From: Bacteroidia bacterium
GTDB taxonomy: Bacteria > Bacteroidota > Bacteroidia > Flavobacteriales > Flavobacteriaceae
Assembly (NCBI GenBank): GCA_030430385.1
Contig: JAUIFO010000010.1
Coordinates: 102,996 to 166,995 of the forward strand
DNA length: 64,000 nt
Direction: 5' to 3'
Below, in pieces: positions 36,893 through 46,271 of this stretch; position 1 is the stretch's first letter, and every line of letters starts with the position of its first letter. The notes under the pieces are model-generated. The model was given only the letters and a program-made list of their open reading frames with translations. It searched no databases and was not told the DNA's origin. A program made the translations under genes and the position numbers.

Positions 36893-38754
36893 TGCCAGAC
36901 ATCATTCAACTTTTACCAGATCATGTTGCTAATCAAATTGCTGCAGGCGAAGTTGTACAACGACCAGCTTCAGTTGTAAAAGAATTGCTTGAAAATGCTA
37001 TTGATGCAGACGCAACTGCTATAAAGTTGATCGTTAAAGATGCTGGAAAAACCTTAATTCAGGTTATTGATGACGGAAAAGGCATGAGTGCTACAGATGC
37101 CAGACTGAGTTTTGAAAGGCATGCGACTTCTAAAATTCGATCTGCCGAAGACCTATTTGGATTGCATACCAAAGGATTTCGAGGAGAAGCTTTGGCAAGT
37201 ATTGCAGCTATTGCTCATGTGGAACTAAAAACCAAGTTAGAAACCGAAGAGTTAGGCACTCAAATTGAGATCGAAGGCAGTGATGTTAAAGCTCAAGATG
37301 TTGTGGTAACGCCTAAAGGAACTTCAATTGCTGTTAAGCATTTGTTTTTTAATATTCCTGCACGACGTAATTTTCTTAAATCGAATAATGTCGAGTTACG
37401 TCATATCATTGATGAATTTCAAAGAGTCGCATTGGCGCATCCTGATATTGTTTTCACTATGCATCATAACGATAGTGAAACATTTAACCTTCCCAAAAGT
37501 AATTATAGGCAACGTGTCGTTAATATCTTTGGAAGTAAAACGAATGAAAAGCTTGTTCCAGTTGAAGAGGAAACTGAAGTTTTAAAGATCTCAGGATTTG
37601 TTGGGAAGCCTGAGTTCGCCAGAAAAACTAAAACCGAACAATTCTTCTTTGTAAATAACAGGTTTATAAAAAGTCCGTATTTAAATCATGCTATTAAATC
37701 TGCTTTTGAAGGTCTTATAAAGGAGGGAAGTCATCCGAGTTATTTTCTAAACTTGACTGTAGATCCTAAAACCATTGACATCAACATTCATCCTACTAAA
37801 ACAGAAATCAAGTTTGATGATGAGCATACTTTATATGCTATTTTGAGGGCTTCTGTTAAGCATAGCTTAGGTCAGTTTAATATTGCTCCAGTTTTAGATT
37901 TTAATAGAGATAATAATTTAGATACGCCTTACAGTTACAAGGAAAAGACTGCTTCAAACCCAACGGTTGAGGTCGATAGAGCTTTTAATCCTTTTCAGAA
38001 TGATCATAAACCCTCTGAAAAACGAGCAGTAACTTCAACATCTTATAGAAAAAGTCCAACCACAGATTGGGAAAGCTTGTATGTTGGCTTAGAGAGCAAA
38101 GCCAACCAAAAAGTTCAAAGTTTTAGTGAGGTCCAATTAGAAAGTGAACCTGAACAAGAGGCTTTGTTCAATCATAATAAAGATGCTCAAGGTTTACAAT
38201 CTACTTACCAGTTCCAAAATAAGTACATCATTAGTACTATTAAATCTGGAATGCTGATCATCAACCAAAATAGAGCGCATCAACGTATTTTATACGAAGG
38301 CTTGCTCAAACACACAACCATTAAAGAAGCGATTAGTCAACAACTCTTGTTTCCATTGCAGTTACAGTTTTCAAGTACTGATATTGCACTTTTAAATCAG
38401 TTAAAAGAAGATTTAGAACATACAGGATTTGTATTTGCTAAGTTTGAAGACGAACAAATAGAAATCACAGGTGTTCCTGTTAATGTTCCAGAAAGTGAAG
38501 TGTCTATTATTTTAGAACAGCTTATTAGTGATGTAGAACAGGAAGTTCCTGATAGTAATTTTAGTGCAACAGATTTATTAGCCAAATCGTTATCTAAAAG
38601 CTTAGCGGTTAAAGCTGGTCAGTCATTAACGTTTGAGGAGCAAGAGCACATGGTGAACAGCCTATTTGCGTGTAAGGAACCTTCAGTGTCACCAACAAAT
38701 AAAGCAACATTCATTACGATGACTGTTGATGATTTTGATAAAAAATTCATATAA
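36892..38754 (+). CDS. mutL: DNA mismatch repair protein MutL, endonuclease motifs degenerate
   Basis: A 620-residue MutL. The N-terminal GHKL ATPase is intact: E31 in KELLENAIDADAT, IDDGKGM (59-65) and TKGFRGEALASIAAI. The middle linker (about 340-420) is long and polar. In the C-terminal domain, the DQHAx2Ex4E metal motif is replaced by NQNRAHQRILYE (458-469): Asp, His and first Glu are lost. The later motif near C594 reads CKEPSVSPTNK, without the CPHGRP form. It should bind MutS and ATP but may not nick DNA. Rhomboid genes follow after 5 bp. Confidence 0.93.
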   Translation: MPDIIQLLPDHVANQIAAGEVVQRPASVVKELLENAIDADATAIKLIVKDAGKTLIQVIDDGKGMSATDARLSFERHATSKIRSAEDLFGLHTKGFRGEALASIAAIAHVELKTKLETEELGTQIEIEGSDVKAQDVVVTPKGTSIAVKHLFFNIPARRNFLKSNNVELRHIIDEFQRVALAHPDIVFTMHHNDSETFNLPKSNYRQRVVNIFGSKTNEKLVPVEEETEVLKISGFVGKPEFARKTKTEQFFFVNNRFIKSPYLNHAIKSAFEGLIKEGSHPSYFLNLTVDPKTIDINIHPTKTEIKFDDEHTLYAILRASVKHSLGQFNIAPVLDFNRDNNLDTPYSYKEKTASNPTVEVDRAFNPFQNDHKPSEKRAVTSTSYRKSPTTDWESLYVGLESKANQKVQSFSEVQLESEPEQEALFNHNKDAQGLQSTYQFQNKYIISTIKSGMLIINQNRAHQRILYEGLLKHTTIKEAISQQLLFPLQLQFSSTDIALLNQLKEDLEHTGFVFAKFEDEQIEITGVPVNVPESEVSIILEQLISDVEQEVPDSNFSATDLLAKSLSKSLAVKAGQSLTFEEQEHMVNSLFACKEPSVSPTNKATFITMTVDDFDKKFI

Positions 38755-38759
38755 TAATT

Positions 38760-39587
38760 ATGAGGAGAGGCATAACAGATACTGTTAAACATTTATTGAT
38801 TATCAATGTATTGATGTTTATTGGAACAGTCACAATTGGAAATGGACAATTGTTCTATGGATGGTTTTCTATGTTTTTTCCTGAAAGCGATATGTTCCAA
38901 CCATGGCAGATTATAACACATATGTTTATGCATGGTGGAATGACACATATTTTATTCAATATGTTTGCTTTATGGATGTTTGGGACTGCTGTTGAAGCAG
39001 CTTTAGGCTCCAAAAAGTTTTTGTTTTTATACTTGTCTGCTGGTTTAGGTGCCGTGTTGTTTCAGCTAGGATATTATTATTTTGAGTTTTATTCGGCTTA
39101 TCAAGGGATTAAGGATTTAAGTTTAAATTCTGAGTTCATTCATAAAATGGTCAATATTAATGCTAGTGATGGCTTGTATATCAAAGGTGAATTGTTTAGA
39201 GATGGATTAGTGCCGCTACTTAATGAGTACAACATTGATTCTAGTGTAATTACTCAAGATGTCTTTCGTTCTATGTTTGATATGAATGCTGTTTCAAGCT
39301 CAAGAATGGTTGGTGCTTCTGGTTGTATTATGGGTATTTTGGCGGCTTTTGGAATGATGAATCCTGAGGCAAAATTGATGCTCATATTTTTACCAATTCC
39401 AATCAAAGCAAAGTATTTCATTCCTGGAATCATTATTTTAGATATTGTCTCGGCCTTTACAGGGCAGTCATTTTTTAGTCCAAGTAATACGGCGTATATG
39501 GCTCACGTTGGTGGTGCTATTACAGGGTTTTTGATGATGTGGTATTGGAAGAAAACTCAGTTTAATCGTAATCGTTGGGATCGATGA
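38760..39587 (+). CDS. Rhomboid-family intramembrane serine protease (first of pair)
   Basis: A 275-residue membrane protein with rhomboid features: HILFNMFALWMFG with the oxyanion-type H63 and N67, nucleophile S187 in MVGASGCIMG, and catalytic H249 in YMAHVGGAITG. Between the second and fourth membrane segments there is a polar stretch of about 65 residues (115-180), longer than usual. Rhomboids cut single-span proteins within the membrane. The gene follows mutL by 5 bp and overlaps the next rhomboid by 4 bp. Substrates unknown. Confidence 0.9.
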   Translation: MRRGITDTVKHLLIINVLMFIGTVTIGNGQLFYGWFSMFFPESDMFQPWQIITHMFMHGGMTHILFNMFALWMFGTAVEAALGSKKFLFLYLSAGLGAVLFQLGYYYFEFYSAYQGIKDLSLNSEFIHKMVNINASDGLYIKGELFRDGLVPLLNEYNIDSSVITQDVFRSMFDMNAVSSSRMVGASGCIMGILAAFGMMNPEAKLMLIFLPIPIKAKYFIPGIIILDIVSAFTGQSFFSPSNTAYMAHVGGAITGFLMMWYWKKTQFNRNRWDR

Positions 39588-40459
39588 CCTCTTTAAATTA
39601 TGACATAAAGGAAAAATTGAAGCGACTAGACGTCTTTGAAAAAATTATTGCGCTCAATGGCTTCATTTTTTTTATTGGATGGCTGCTCAGAATTATAAGC
39701 GATATTCCCAGAGAGAGTACCCTCAATTGGTTTGAGCTCCCTAATGTTTTTTCTAGATTTATCACTAAGCCTTGGTCTATATTGACCTATGGTTTTATTC
39801 ATTACGACTTTTGGCATATTCTATTTAATATGTTGGTGTTGTACTTCGTGACACGCGTTATGGTAAATTTATTTCCAACCAAACAGTCCTTAAATATCTA
39901 TTTTATGGGGATTTTAATTGGAGGTTTGCTGTATTTACTTGCGTATAACCTCATTCCATCAGCGTTTGTAGATTCGGTTACAGTATTGGTTGGTGCATCT
40001 GCTGGAGTGAATGCCTTATTGATTTTTATTTGTGCTTATATGCCTTATAGAGAAGCACGATTTTTTACTGTAAAAATCAAGCTTTGGTATTTGGGTGTTG
40101 CCTTGGTTGCTTTTGATGTATTGCGATTAATTGCTGGTGTTAATCAAGGCGGAATGGTTGCGCATCTCGGAGGAAGTCTTCTTGGATATCTGTATGCAAC
40201 TCAGTTATTAAAAGGAAAAGACATTGGTAAAGGTTTTGGAGCTGTGATGGATAAAATTAGTAATCTGTTTAAATCATCATCTAACTTAAAAACAGTTCAC
40301 AAAAGCAAAAAGAAACCTTTTGTAGGTCGTAATAAAGAAGAATTTAATGAGTTTAATACTCAGAAGAAGATTGATCTTATACTTGAAAAGATTAGTAAAA
40401 GTGGTTACGAGAGTTTAACGACTGAAGAAAAGGAGTTTCTCTTTCGTGCTGGAAAATAA
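39584..40459 (+). CDS. Rhomboid-family intramembrane serine protease (second of pair)
   Basis: Starting from the ATG at 39584 (ATGA overlap with the first rhomboid) the protein has 291 residues. HILFNMLVLYFVTR, nucleophile S139 in LVGASAGVNALL and H194 in MVAHLGGSLLGY give a complete active site. After the last membrane segment there is a basic linker and a C-terminal piece, EKISKSGYESLTTEEKEFLF, a small acidic helical domain of the DUF6576 type. An ATG three codons earlier (39575) is possible but less well placed. It is likely co-transcribed with mutL. Confidence 0.88.
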   Translation: MTSLNYDIKEKLKRLDVFEKIIALNGFIFFIGWLLRIISDIPRESTLNWFELPNVFSRFITKPWSILTYGFIHYDFWHILFNMLVLYFVTRVMVNLFPTKQSLNIYFMGILIGGLLYLLAYNLIPSAFVDSVTVLVGASAGVNALLIFICAYMPYREARFFTVKIKLWYLGVALVAFDVLRLIAGVNQGGMVAHLGGSLLGYLYATQLLKGKDIGKGFGAVMDKISNLFKSSSNLKTVHKSKKKPFVGRNKEEFNEFNTQKKIDLILEKISKSGYESLTTEEKEFLFRAGK

Positions 40460-40472
40460 TGAAGTCATGTAA

Positions 40473-41495
40473 ATGAAAAAGTTGAAAGGTTTTGGCAAGT
40501 TAATGTTTGTCATCAATTCATTGATGGCATTTGCCTTGCTTTTATCTTACGTTTTACCTTATATGGCGCCTCAACAGTTTGCCTTTTTATCTGTATTAAG
40601 CCTTGCTGTTCCTGCACTTATAATTGTTAATATTCTCTTTTTTGTATACTGGCTTCTCAATGTCAAACGGCAGCTTATATTATCGTTAGTTGTGTTGATC
40701 ATTGGATATAATCATGTGTTTTCACTGTATAAATTTTCATCCTCTAAAAATATTGATGACTCCGAGAACATCACTGTGATGAATTATAATGTGCGTTTAT
40801 TTAATGCATTTGATTGGATTAAAGATGAACAAGTTCCGAAGCATATCTCAACATTCATTTCTGAAAAACAACCAGATATATTATGTATACAAGAATACAG
40901 ACCTGATAGTGATGTGAATTTTGATAGGTATTACAAATACGAACAACTTTCGGGTGATAAGGTTAAAAACGGACAAGCTATTTTCTCTAAATTTCCAATC
41001 GTTAAATCGGGTTCTATAGAGTTTCCTAAAACATCAAACAATGCTATTTTTGCTGATATTGTTAAAGGAAAAGACACTCTAAGAATTTATAATGTGCATT
41101 TACAATCCTTAGGAATTGATCCTGCAGTTGAAAAACTGGCTAATGAAAATTCTCAAAACCTTTTTAATCGTGTTAGTCATACTTTTAAAATGCAACAATT
41201 TCAAACCGAATTGTTTTTAAAGCATAAAACGCAATGTCCTTATAAAATGATTATTTGTGGCGACTTTAATAATACAGCGTATTCGTATGTCTATAAAGAA
41301 ATTAAAGGCAACTTGAAAGATGCTTTTAAGTCGGCAGGTAACGGATTTGGGAAAACCTTCAATTTTAAATTTTTCCCTGTACGAATTGATTTTGTACTTG
41401 TAGATGAAGCTTTTAAAGTAAATTCGTTTAAAACCTTTGACGAAAAGCTTTCAGATCATTATCCAATAATGGCTAAAGTAAAATTGGAAAAATAA
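40473..41495 (+). CDS. Endonuclease/exonuclease/phosphatase-family protein with membrane anchor
   Basis: A 340-residue protein. Three hydrophobic segments cover about residues 10-90, then the EEP domain begins at MNYNVRLFNAFDW. Catalytic blocks are DILCIQEYRPDS (metal Glu), YNVHLQSLG, IICGDFNNTAYS and LSDHYPIMAKV (final Asp-His). The family includes nucleases and phosphoesterases acting on lipids and sugars; the membrane anchor favours a lipid or an extracytoplasmic substrate, though this is a guess. It is the last gene of the mutL-rhomboid group and converges on DUF6122. Confidence 0.85.
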   Translation: MKKLKGFGKLMFVINSLMAFALLLSYVLPYMAPQQFAFLSVLSLAVPALIIVNILFFVYWLLNVKRQLILSLVVLIIGYNHVFSLYKFSSSKNIDDSENITVMNYNVRLFNAFDWIKDEQVPKHISTFISEKQPDILCIQEYRPDSDVNFDRYYKYEQLSGDKVKNGQAIFSKFPIVKSGSIEFPKTSNNAIFADIVKGKDTLRIYNVHLQSLGIDPAVEKLANENSQNLFNRVSHTFKMQQFQTELFLKHKTQCPYKMIICGDFNNTAYSYVYKEIKGNLKDAFKSAGNGFGKTFNFKFFPVRIDFVLVDEAFKVNSFKTFDEKLSDHYPIMAKVKLEK

Positions 41496-41510
41496 TACTT
41501 TCAAAATAAA

Positions 41511-41819
41511 TCACATCATTAAGCAATCAACCGTATCAGCTAAGATATGAATCAATAACCCAATTCCTAAGAGTCTTGTTTTTTTTATACATGTCAATAA
41601 CGCATAAATTACAATGGCGTAAAAGGAGTGAAGAGGATGAAAGTTTATACTACAACGGTTGGTGTCAAAAATAGGTGTTGCTAGAAGGTGGTCTAGATCA
41701 ATAAGCATTGTACTTATCATAATGATAGTCGCAAATTTCCATTGATTTTTGAAGTAAAGTAAAGCTATTATTAGTGGTAGTATGAAATGAATACTATAAT
41801 GAATTAATGGTTGAAGCAT
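41511..41819 (-). CDS. DUF6122-like small membrane protein
   Basis: A 102-residue protein with about four hydrophobic segments. It carries STMLIDLDHLLATPIFD and NFHPLHSFYAIVIY, where Asp and His residues sit near the membrane surface as in YdjM-like metal-dependent hydrolases of membrane lipids; that likeness is only weak. It resembles the DUF6122 family of flavobacteria. It overlaps the WbqC-like gene by one base and is the last gene in the parAB-lepB operon. Function unknown. Confidence 0.72.
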   Translation of the reverse strand: MLQPLIHYSIHFILPLIIALLYFKNQWKFATIIMISTMLIDLDHLLATPIFDTNRCSINFHPLHSFYAIVIYALLTCIKKTRLLGIGLLIHILADTVDCLMM

Positions 41820-42436
41820 TATAGTGTTAATTTTTGAGATTCTAAATATATAGTTGAATTAGGACCTTCATTAAAAAGTAAATCAAGAATGCTTAAATTC
41901 TGAATAAATCCGTGTTTGGTATCAAAAACCTGATCGTAAGGTTTGAAGTCTTGTTGAATTTCTTTCCGACTATTCGCTAGTGATCGCGCATCAAAATGTT
42001 CAGTATCTTTCAAAAAAGCTTCAGTTTTACTTATTTTTGGAAACCATTCGAGGCATTCAAAAACTTTCTCAATACATAACAAATTAAACTCCATTAGATA
42101 ATTAGCTTTTATTTGAAATAGAGGCATAAGATCGTCTATATAAAATTCAAAGAAAGGTGAAGTGCGATAAGCTGATTCTAAAGACTTAAGATGTAAATCT
42201 TGCCATTTATCAGTATTAGAAATTTTAACGTCTCTGTACAGTTGTCTGTGTTTTTGCGTATAATGTACAGGAATATTCAAATCTAATTTTCCATTGGCTC
42301 CATAAATAGAAGTCCTGTTTCTGTAGGTTTGCTTTTGGTAGTTATCACAAACTTCAAAAATAACATCACCAAACTTTAGCATTGCGACACAATGCGCAAT
42401 ATTTGGGAAGTAGGTTGGATGAAAGACCACTGACAT
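41819..42436 (-). CDS. WbqC-family protein
   Basis: A protein of 205 residues with WbqC-like features: N-terminal HPTYFPNIAHCVAMLKFGDV, then NYQKQTYRNRTSIYGANG and LDLNIPVHYTQKHRQLYRDV, and SPFFEFYIDDLMPLF. The family was named from O-antigen loci and may make or attach amino sugars, but no reaction is firmly known to me. In flavobacteria it is normally found, as here, beside lepB and dapB rather than in polysaccharide loci. Spacing to lepB is 11 bp. Confidence 0.82.
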   Translation of the reverse strand: MSVVFHPTYFPNIAHCVAMLKFGDVIFEVCDNYQKQTYRNRTSIYGANGKLDLNIPVHYTQKHRQLYRDVKISNTDKWQDLHLKSLESAYRTSPFFEFYIDDLMPLFQIKANYLMEFNLLCIEKVFECLEWFPKISKTEAFLKDTEHFDARSLANSRKEIQQDFKPYDQVFDTKHGFIQNLSILDLLFNEGPNSTIYLESQKLTL

Positions 42437-42447
42437 TTTGGAAGTAA

Positions 42448-44028
42448 TTACGCAGCCTTTTTCTTTTTACGCCATTTGTTAAATCCGAATCCTGCAATTA
42501 AAACCACAATAAATGGGATTAAGTATGATACAGGTTTCCCTGAACCTCCGACAGTTGTAAACCAACGTTCCCAACGCGGATTTCTGAGTCCGTCCCAACT
42601 CATCCAAATAAATACAGGTTTTCCAACAACGTGATCAAAAGGTACATAACCCCAAGCTCTAGCATCTACAGAATTATCTCTATTGTCTCCCATCATCCAA
42701 TAGTAGTTTTGTTTGAATGTGTACGATGTGGCAGGAGCTCCATTAATTAGGATTTGGTTCCCATTGACTTGTAATGAGTTGCCTTCGTACTCTGTAATGA
42801 CACGTTTATAAAGTGGAAGTACTTCAAGGTTTAATTCAACAGTTTTGCCTTCTTCAGGAATATAAATAGGTCCAAAATTGTCATAACTCCATGCGTATTC
42901 TGGAGCTCTAGGGAATAAGGCATTGCTATCTCCTCCTTTAGGTGCAGCGCGTCTTGAAATTTTACTGAAATACGGATTGTTTTTGGCTTTAGCTATTGAA
43001 GCTTCAGTGGCTTGCACTACAATGGTACTTGGTCCAACTTGATAAGGACTATCTGTAATATCATAACGTTCTAAGGCTTCAAAAATCTGTTGTGCTGTAA
43101 AGTTGCCTTTCAACTCAATATTATATGCAAATTGAAGCTTTGCACGATCAGGCAATTCATTTTTTTGTCCGTTAATGTAAACATAGCCATCAATGATTTC
43201 TAACGAATCGCCAGGCACACCAACACAACGCTTTACTAAATTTGTTTTCTTATCAATAGGTTTGTAATAGTTTCTGTCAGGAGTGAAGATATTCATGTTA
43301 AGTAACGTATCTGCAGGCTGATTAAATACGACAATATCATTTCGTTCAATATCTTCAAAACCAGGAAGTCTTAGATAAGGGAGTTGTAATTTGTTTTTCC
43401 ATGACGTGTTTTTCTTGTCGAAACGGTCGTCAAATAAGTAGGATTTCTTTTTAAGAACAGGAATCGTATCATGAACCATTGGTGTTGCAACCGTAGACAT
43501 TGGTATTCTGGCACCATAATGAAACTTACTTACAAATAGGAAATCACCAACAAGTAATGATTTTTCTAAGGATGAACTAGGAATTGTAAACGGTTGAATA
43601 AAATAGGTGTGAACAATAGTGGCTGCCACAACAGCAAATAGGATAGAGCTCACCCAATCACCTGAAGCTGACTTAGGTTGTAAATCTCTGTTTTCTATAT
43701 AAGAGACATCAGCAGCGTAATTCAGATAGTAATTGTAAAATCCTAAGGTTACAATTGCTAAAAAAGTATCTAAGTAGGTGTTTTTTCCAAAGCTTCTTGC
43801 CGTTTCAACCCAAACCACAGGAAACATAATTAAATTAACAATTGGCACAAATAATAATAGCGTCCACCACCAAGGTCTGTTTATGATTTTCATTAAAACA
43901 ATGGCATTGTATACAGGAACAAAAGCTTCCCAGGCTTGTCTACCAGCTTTAACATATAACTTCCAAGTGCCTAATCCATGAATGACTTGAATTATAAGAA
44001 TAAAAATTAACCAATTTGTTAAGGACAT
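42448..44028 (-). CDS. lepB: Signal peptidase I, long Bacteroidota form
   Basis: A 526-residue enzyme. Four hydrophobic segments come first (1-110), then the catalytic domain from about 130. The nucleophile is S153 in PFTIPSSSLEKSLLVGD (usual form PTGSM), and the general base is K266 in LVKRCVGVPGD. GDNRDNSVDARAWG is the box E. A large insert lies between the Ser and Lys blocks and after the Lys. A last membrane segment near 505-520 ends in KKKKAA. LepB removes Sec signal peptides. It is about twice the length of the minimal enzyme, as usual in flavobacteria. Confidence 0.95.
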   Translation of the reverse strand: MSLTNWLIFILIIQVIHGLGTWKLYVKAGRQAWEAFVPVYNAIVLMKIINRPWWWTLLLFVPIVNLIMFPVVWVETARSFGKNTYLDTFLAIVTLGFYNYYLNYAADVSYIENRDLQPKSASGDWVSSILFAVVAATIVHTYFIQPFTIPSSSLEKSLLVGDFLFVSKFHYGARIPMSTVATPMVHDTIPVLKKKSYLFDDRFDKKNTSWKNKLQLPYLRLPGFEDIERNDIVVFNQPADTLLNMNIFTPDRNYYKPIDKKTNLVKRCVGVPGDSLEIIDGYVYINGQKNELPDRAKLQFAYNIELKGNFTAQQIFEALERYDITDSPYQVGPSTIVVQATEASIAKAKNNPYFSKISRRAAPKGGDSNALFPRAPEYAWSYDNFGPIYIPEEGKTVELNLEVLPLYKRVITEYEGNSLQVNGNQILINGAPATSYTFKQNYYWMMGDNRDNSVDARAWGYVPFDHVVGKPVFIWMSWDGLRNPRWERWFTTVGGSGKPVSYLIPFIVVLIAGFGFNKWRKKKKAA

Positions 44029-44089
44029 AATACTTTAATTTGTGTTGTTGGTTGGCAAATCTAGAAAAACGTTACGCATACAGTTTATA

Positions 44090-44794
44090 TTAACCAATAT
44101 TTAACACGTCTTTCATTGTGAAAACACCAGTTTTTCCAAAGATCCATTCGGCAGCGATAACAGCTCCAAGGGCAAATCCTTCTCTGCTATGCGCTGTGTG
44201 CTTGATAGAGATTTGATCTACACCAGAACTATAATTTACCTCGTGCGTACCAGGAACATTTTCAATTCGTTTCGCTAAAATACCAATCTCATTTGATTTA
44301 GGTGTTTCAAGCGTCCAATTTTTGAGCTCACTATGTTCTTCAATAATACCATTTGCTAAGCTTATCGCAGTGCCACTAGGTGCATCGAGTTTTTCAGTAT
44401 GATGGATTTCTTCAATAGCAATACTGTATTGAGAAAGTCCTTTAGTTAATCTAGCAAGGGTTTTATTGACTTCAAAAAAGATATTAACCCCAAGACTAAA
44501 ATTAGAAGCATATAGAAAAGCACCTTTATTGTTATTACATAATTGAATGATGTCATCGTAGCGTTCTAACCAACCTGTAGTACCAGAGATAATAGGTGTT
44601 TGTTGTAAAATACAATTGGAAATATTTTCATAAGCCGAAGAAGGAATGCTAAAATCTATAGCAACATCAATGCCGTTTAAATCGTATGCTTTTGTATCTC
44701 TACCAACTTTTAAAGCAATACTATGACCACGATCTATTGCAACTTTCTCAATGGCCTTTCCCATTTTTCCATAACCTAGTAAAGCTATAGTCAT
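44090..44794 (-). CDS. dapB: 4-hydroxy-tetrahydrodipicolinate reductase
   Basis: A 234-residue enzyme: NAD(P)-binding TIALLGYGKMGKAIE at the start, the substrate blocks IEEIHHTEKLDAPSGTAISL (catalytic His and Lys) and HTAHSREGFALGAV near the end. Somewhat shorter than E. coli DapB (273 residues) but with the core complete. It makes tetrahydrodipicolinate for lysine and meso-diaminopimelate, the cross-linking residue of peptidoglycan. It lies 3 bp after the DUF5683 gene and 61 bp before lepB. Confidence 0.95.
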   Translation of the reverse strand: MTIALLGYGKMGKAIEKVAIDRGHSIALKVGRDTKAYDLNGIDVAIDFSIPSSAYENISNCILQQTPIISGTTGWLERYDDIIQLCNNNKGAFLYASNFSLGVNIFFEVNKTLARLTKGLSQYSIAIEEIHHTEKLDAPSGTAISLANGIIEEHSELKNWTLETPKSNEIGILAKRIENVPGTHEVNYSSGVDQISIKHTAHSREGFALGAVIAAEWIFGKTGVFTMKDVLNIG

Positions 44795-44797
44795 GCG

Positions 44798-45382
44798 TTA
44801 AAATTTAAAATTTAAGGTAAGCCCTAAATCGGAAGTGTTTTCCATTTCATTATACCTAATATGAGGTCTCACAGCTAAGTTTTCATCAACATTGTATTGT
44901 AGTAGGTGCGCATCAACATTGGCATCTATAATATTAAGTGCATACAAGCCAATGGTGATAAGTAAGGAGAGTTCTTTCCTACGCTTTAAGGTTTGTTGCG
45001 CATTTATGAGTCCGTCATTGCTTACGCCAACAAATTCGTCATCTGTAAATCCAGCAAGCCGACGTTTATAAGCGTCTCTATAACGGTTATACTCTCTATC
45101 GTTGGTCACATAAAAATAAATCCCTGTTCCGAGAGCAGCATAAACAATAGGAATTTTCCAATACTTTTTGTTATAGGCTTGTCCGAGTCCAGGTAAAACA
45201 GCAGAGTAGAAGGCAGCTTTAGATGGCGCAAGAATATTAATAGGTTCACGTTTTACAGAATCCACCACAACCAATAAATCGGTGTCTACCTTCAGGCTAT
45301 CACTTTCTTTTGAATTTTGAGAAAATGCGCCGAAGCATAACAAACAAAAACCAATAATGCTATATGTAACTTTATTTGGCAC
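44798..45382 (-). CDS. DUF5683-type membrane protein
   Basis: A 194-residue protein with a signal peptide (cleaved after about GAFSQ). The block SKAAFYSAVLPGLGQAYNKK, followed by YWKIPIVYAALGTGIYFYV, is the mark of DUF5683, and DREYNRYRDAYKRRLAG follows. The end, ENTSDLGLTLNFKF, looks like an outer-membrane strand. In flavobacteria this gene always seems to lie between parB and dapB in my memory, but its job is unknown. It overlaps parB by 11 bp. Confidence 0.8.
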   Translation of the reverse strand: MPNKVTYSIIGFCLLCFGAFSQNSKESDSLKVDTDLLVVVDSVKREPINILAPSKAAFYSAVLPGLGQAYNKKYWKIPIVYAALGTGIYFYVTNDREYNRYRDAYKRRLAGFTDDEFVGVSNDGLINAQQTLKRRKELSLLITIGLYALNIIDANVDAHLLQYNVDENLAVRPHIRYNEMENTSDLGLTLNFKF

Positions 45383-46271
45383 GCTGTACTAACTTTTTAA
45401 TACGATTAAAATCTTCTTCTGAATGAAATGGTATGGTAATCTGACCTTTTCCATTTCTAGATACCTTAACGCTAATTTTATGGCCAAAGTATTCAGAAAA
45501 CTCCTTAACACCTTTTCTAATGTATTTTGGAAGTTCTTCTTTGGTTGTCGTTGTTGTTTTAGTAGGATTTTGAACACTTTTTACGAGTTGTTCTGTGGCT
45601 CTTACAGATAGTTTATCTGTAATTATTTTTTCATAAATATCTAATTGCGTGCTTTGGTCTTCAATATTGATAATGGCGCGTCCATGACCCATTGAAATAA
45701 AACCATCACGCATACCAGTTTGGATAATAGGATCTAGTTTTAATAAACGTAAGTAGTTAGCAATTGTTGAACGTTTCTTACCAACACGCTCACTCATTTG
45801 TTCTTGAGTTAGTTGTATTTCGTCAATAAGACGTTGGTATGACAACGCAATTTCGATAGGATCAAGGTCTTGACGTTGGATGTTTTCTACCAAAGCCATT
45901 TCTAATGATTCTTGGTCATTAGCAATTCTTACATAAGCAGGAATAGTTGTTAAACCAATAAGTTTTGAAGCTCTAAAGCGTCTTTCACCAGACACCAGCT
46001 GAAATTTGTTTTCGTCTAAATGTCTAACTGTTATAGGTTGAATAACGCCTAGCTCCTTGATTGAAGAGGCTAATTCGCGTAAGGATTCTTCATTGAAATT
46101 TGTTCTAGGTTGAAAAGGGTTAATTTCAATAGTATTAATAGCTAATTCAACAATATTGCCAATAATCGCATCAGAGTTTTTTTGATTTACAGAACTATTA
46201 TCCTTGTCAGGATCTTTCAGAAGTGCTGAAAGTCCTCTACCTAGAGCTTGTTTTTTTGTCGCCTTCGCCAT
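45372..46271 (-). CDS. parB: Chromosome-partitioning protein ParB
   Basis: A 299-residue ParB/Spo0J. It starts with AKATKKQALGRGLSALL, then has the CTPase domain with INPFQPRTNF, LVSGERRFRASKLIGLTTIP and NIQRQDLDPIEIALSYQRLI, and the HTH DNA-binding region (QEQMSERVGKKRSTIANYLR). The C-terminal dimer domain ends FNRIKKLVQRAK. ParB loads at parS near the origin and spreads with CTP. I did not find a convincing parS site in this window. It overlaps parA by one base. Confidence 0.95.
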   Translation of the reverse strand: MAKATKKQALGRGLSALLKDPDKDNSSVNQKNSDAIIGNIVELAINTIEINPFQPRTNFNEESLRELASSIKELGVIQPITVRHLDENKFQLVSGERRFRASKLIGLTTIPAYVRIANDQESLEMALVENIQRQDLDPIEIALSYQRLIDEIQLTQEQMSERVGKKRSTIANYLRLLKLDPIIQTGMRDGFISMGHGRAIINIEDQSTQLDIYEKIITDKLSVRATEQLVKSVQNPTKTTTTTKEELPKYIRKGVKEFSEYFGHKISVKVSRNGKGQITIPFHSEEDFNRIKKLVQRAK

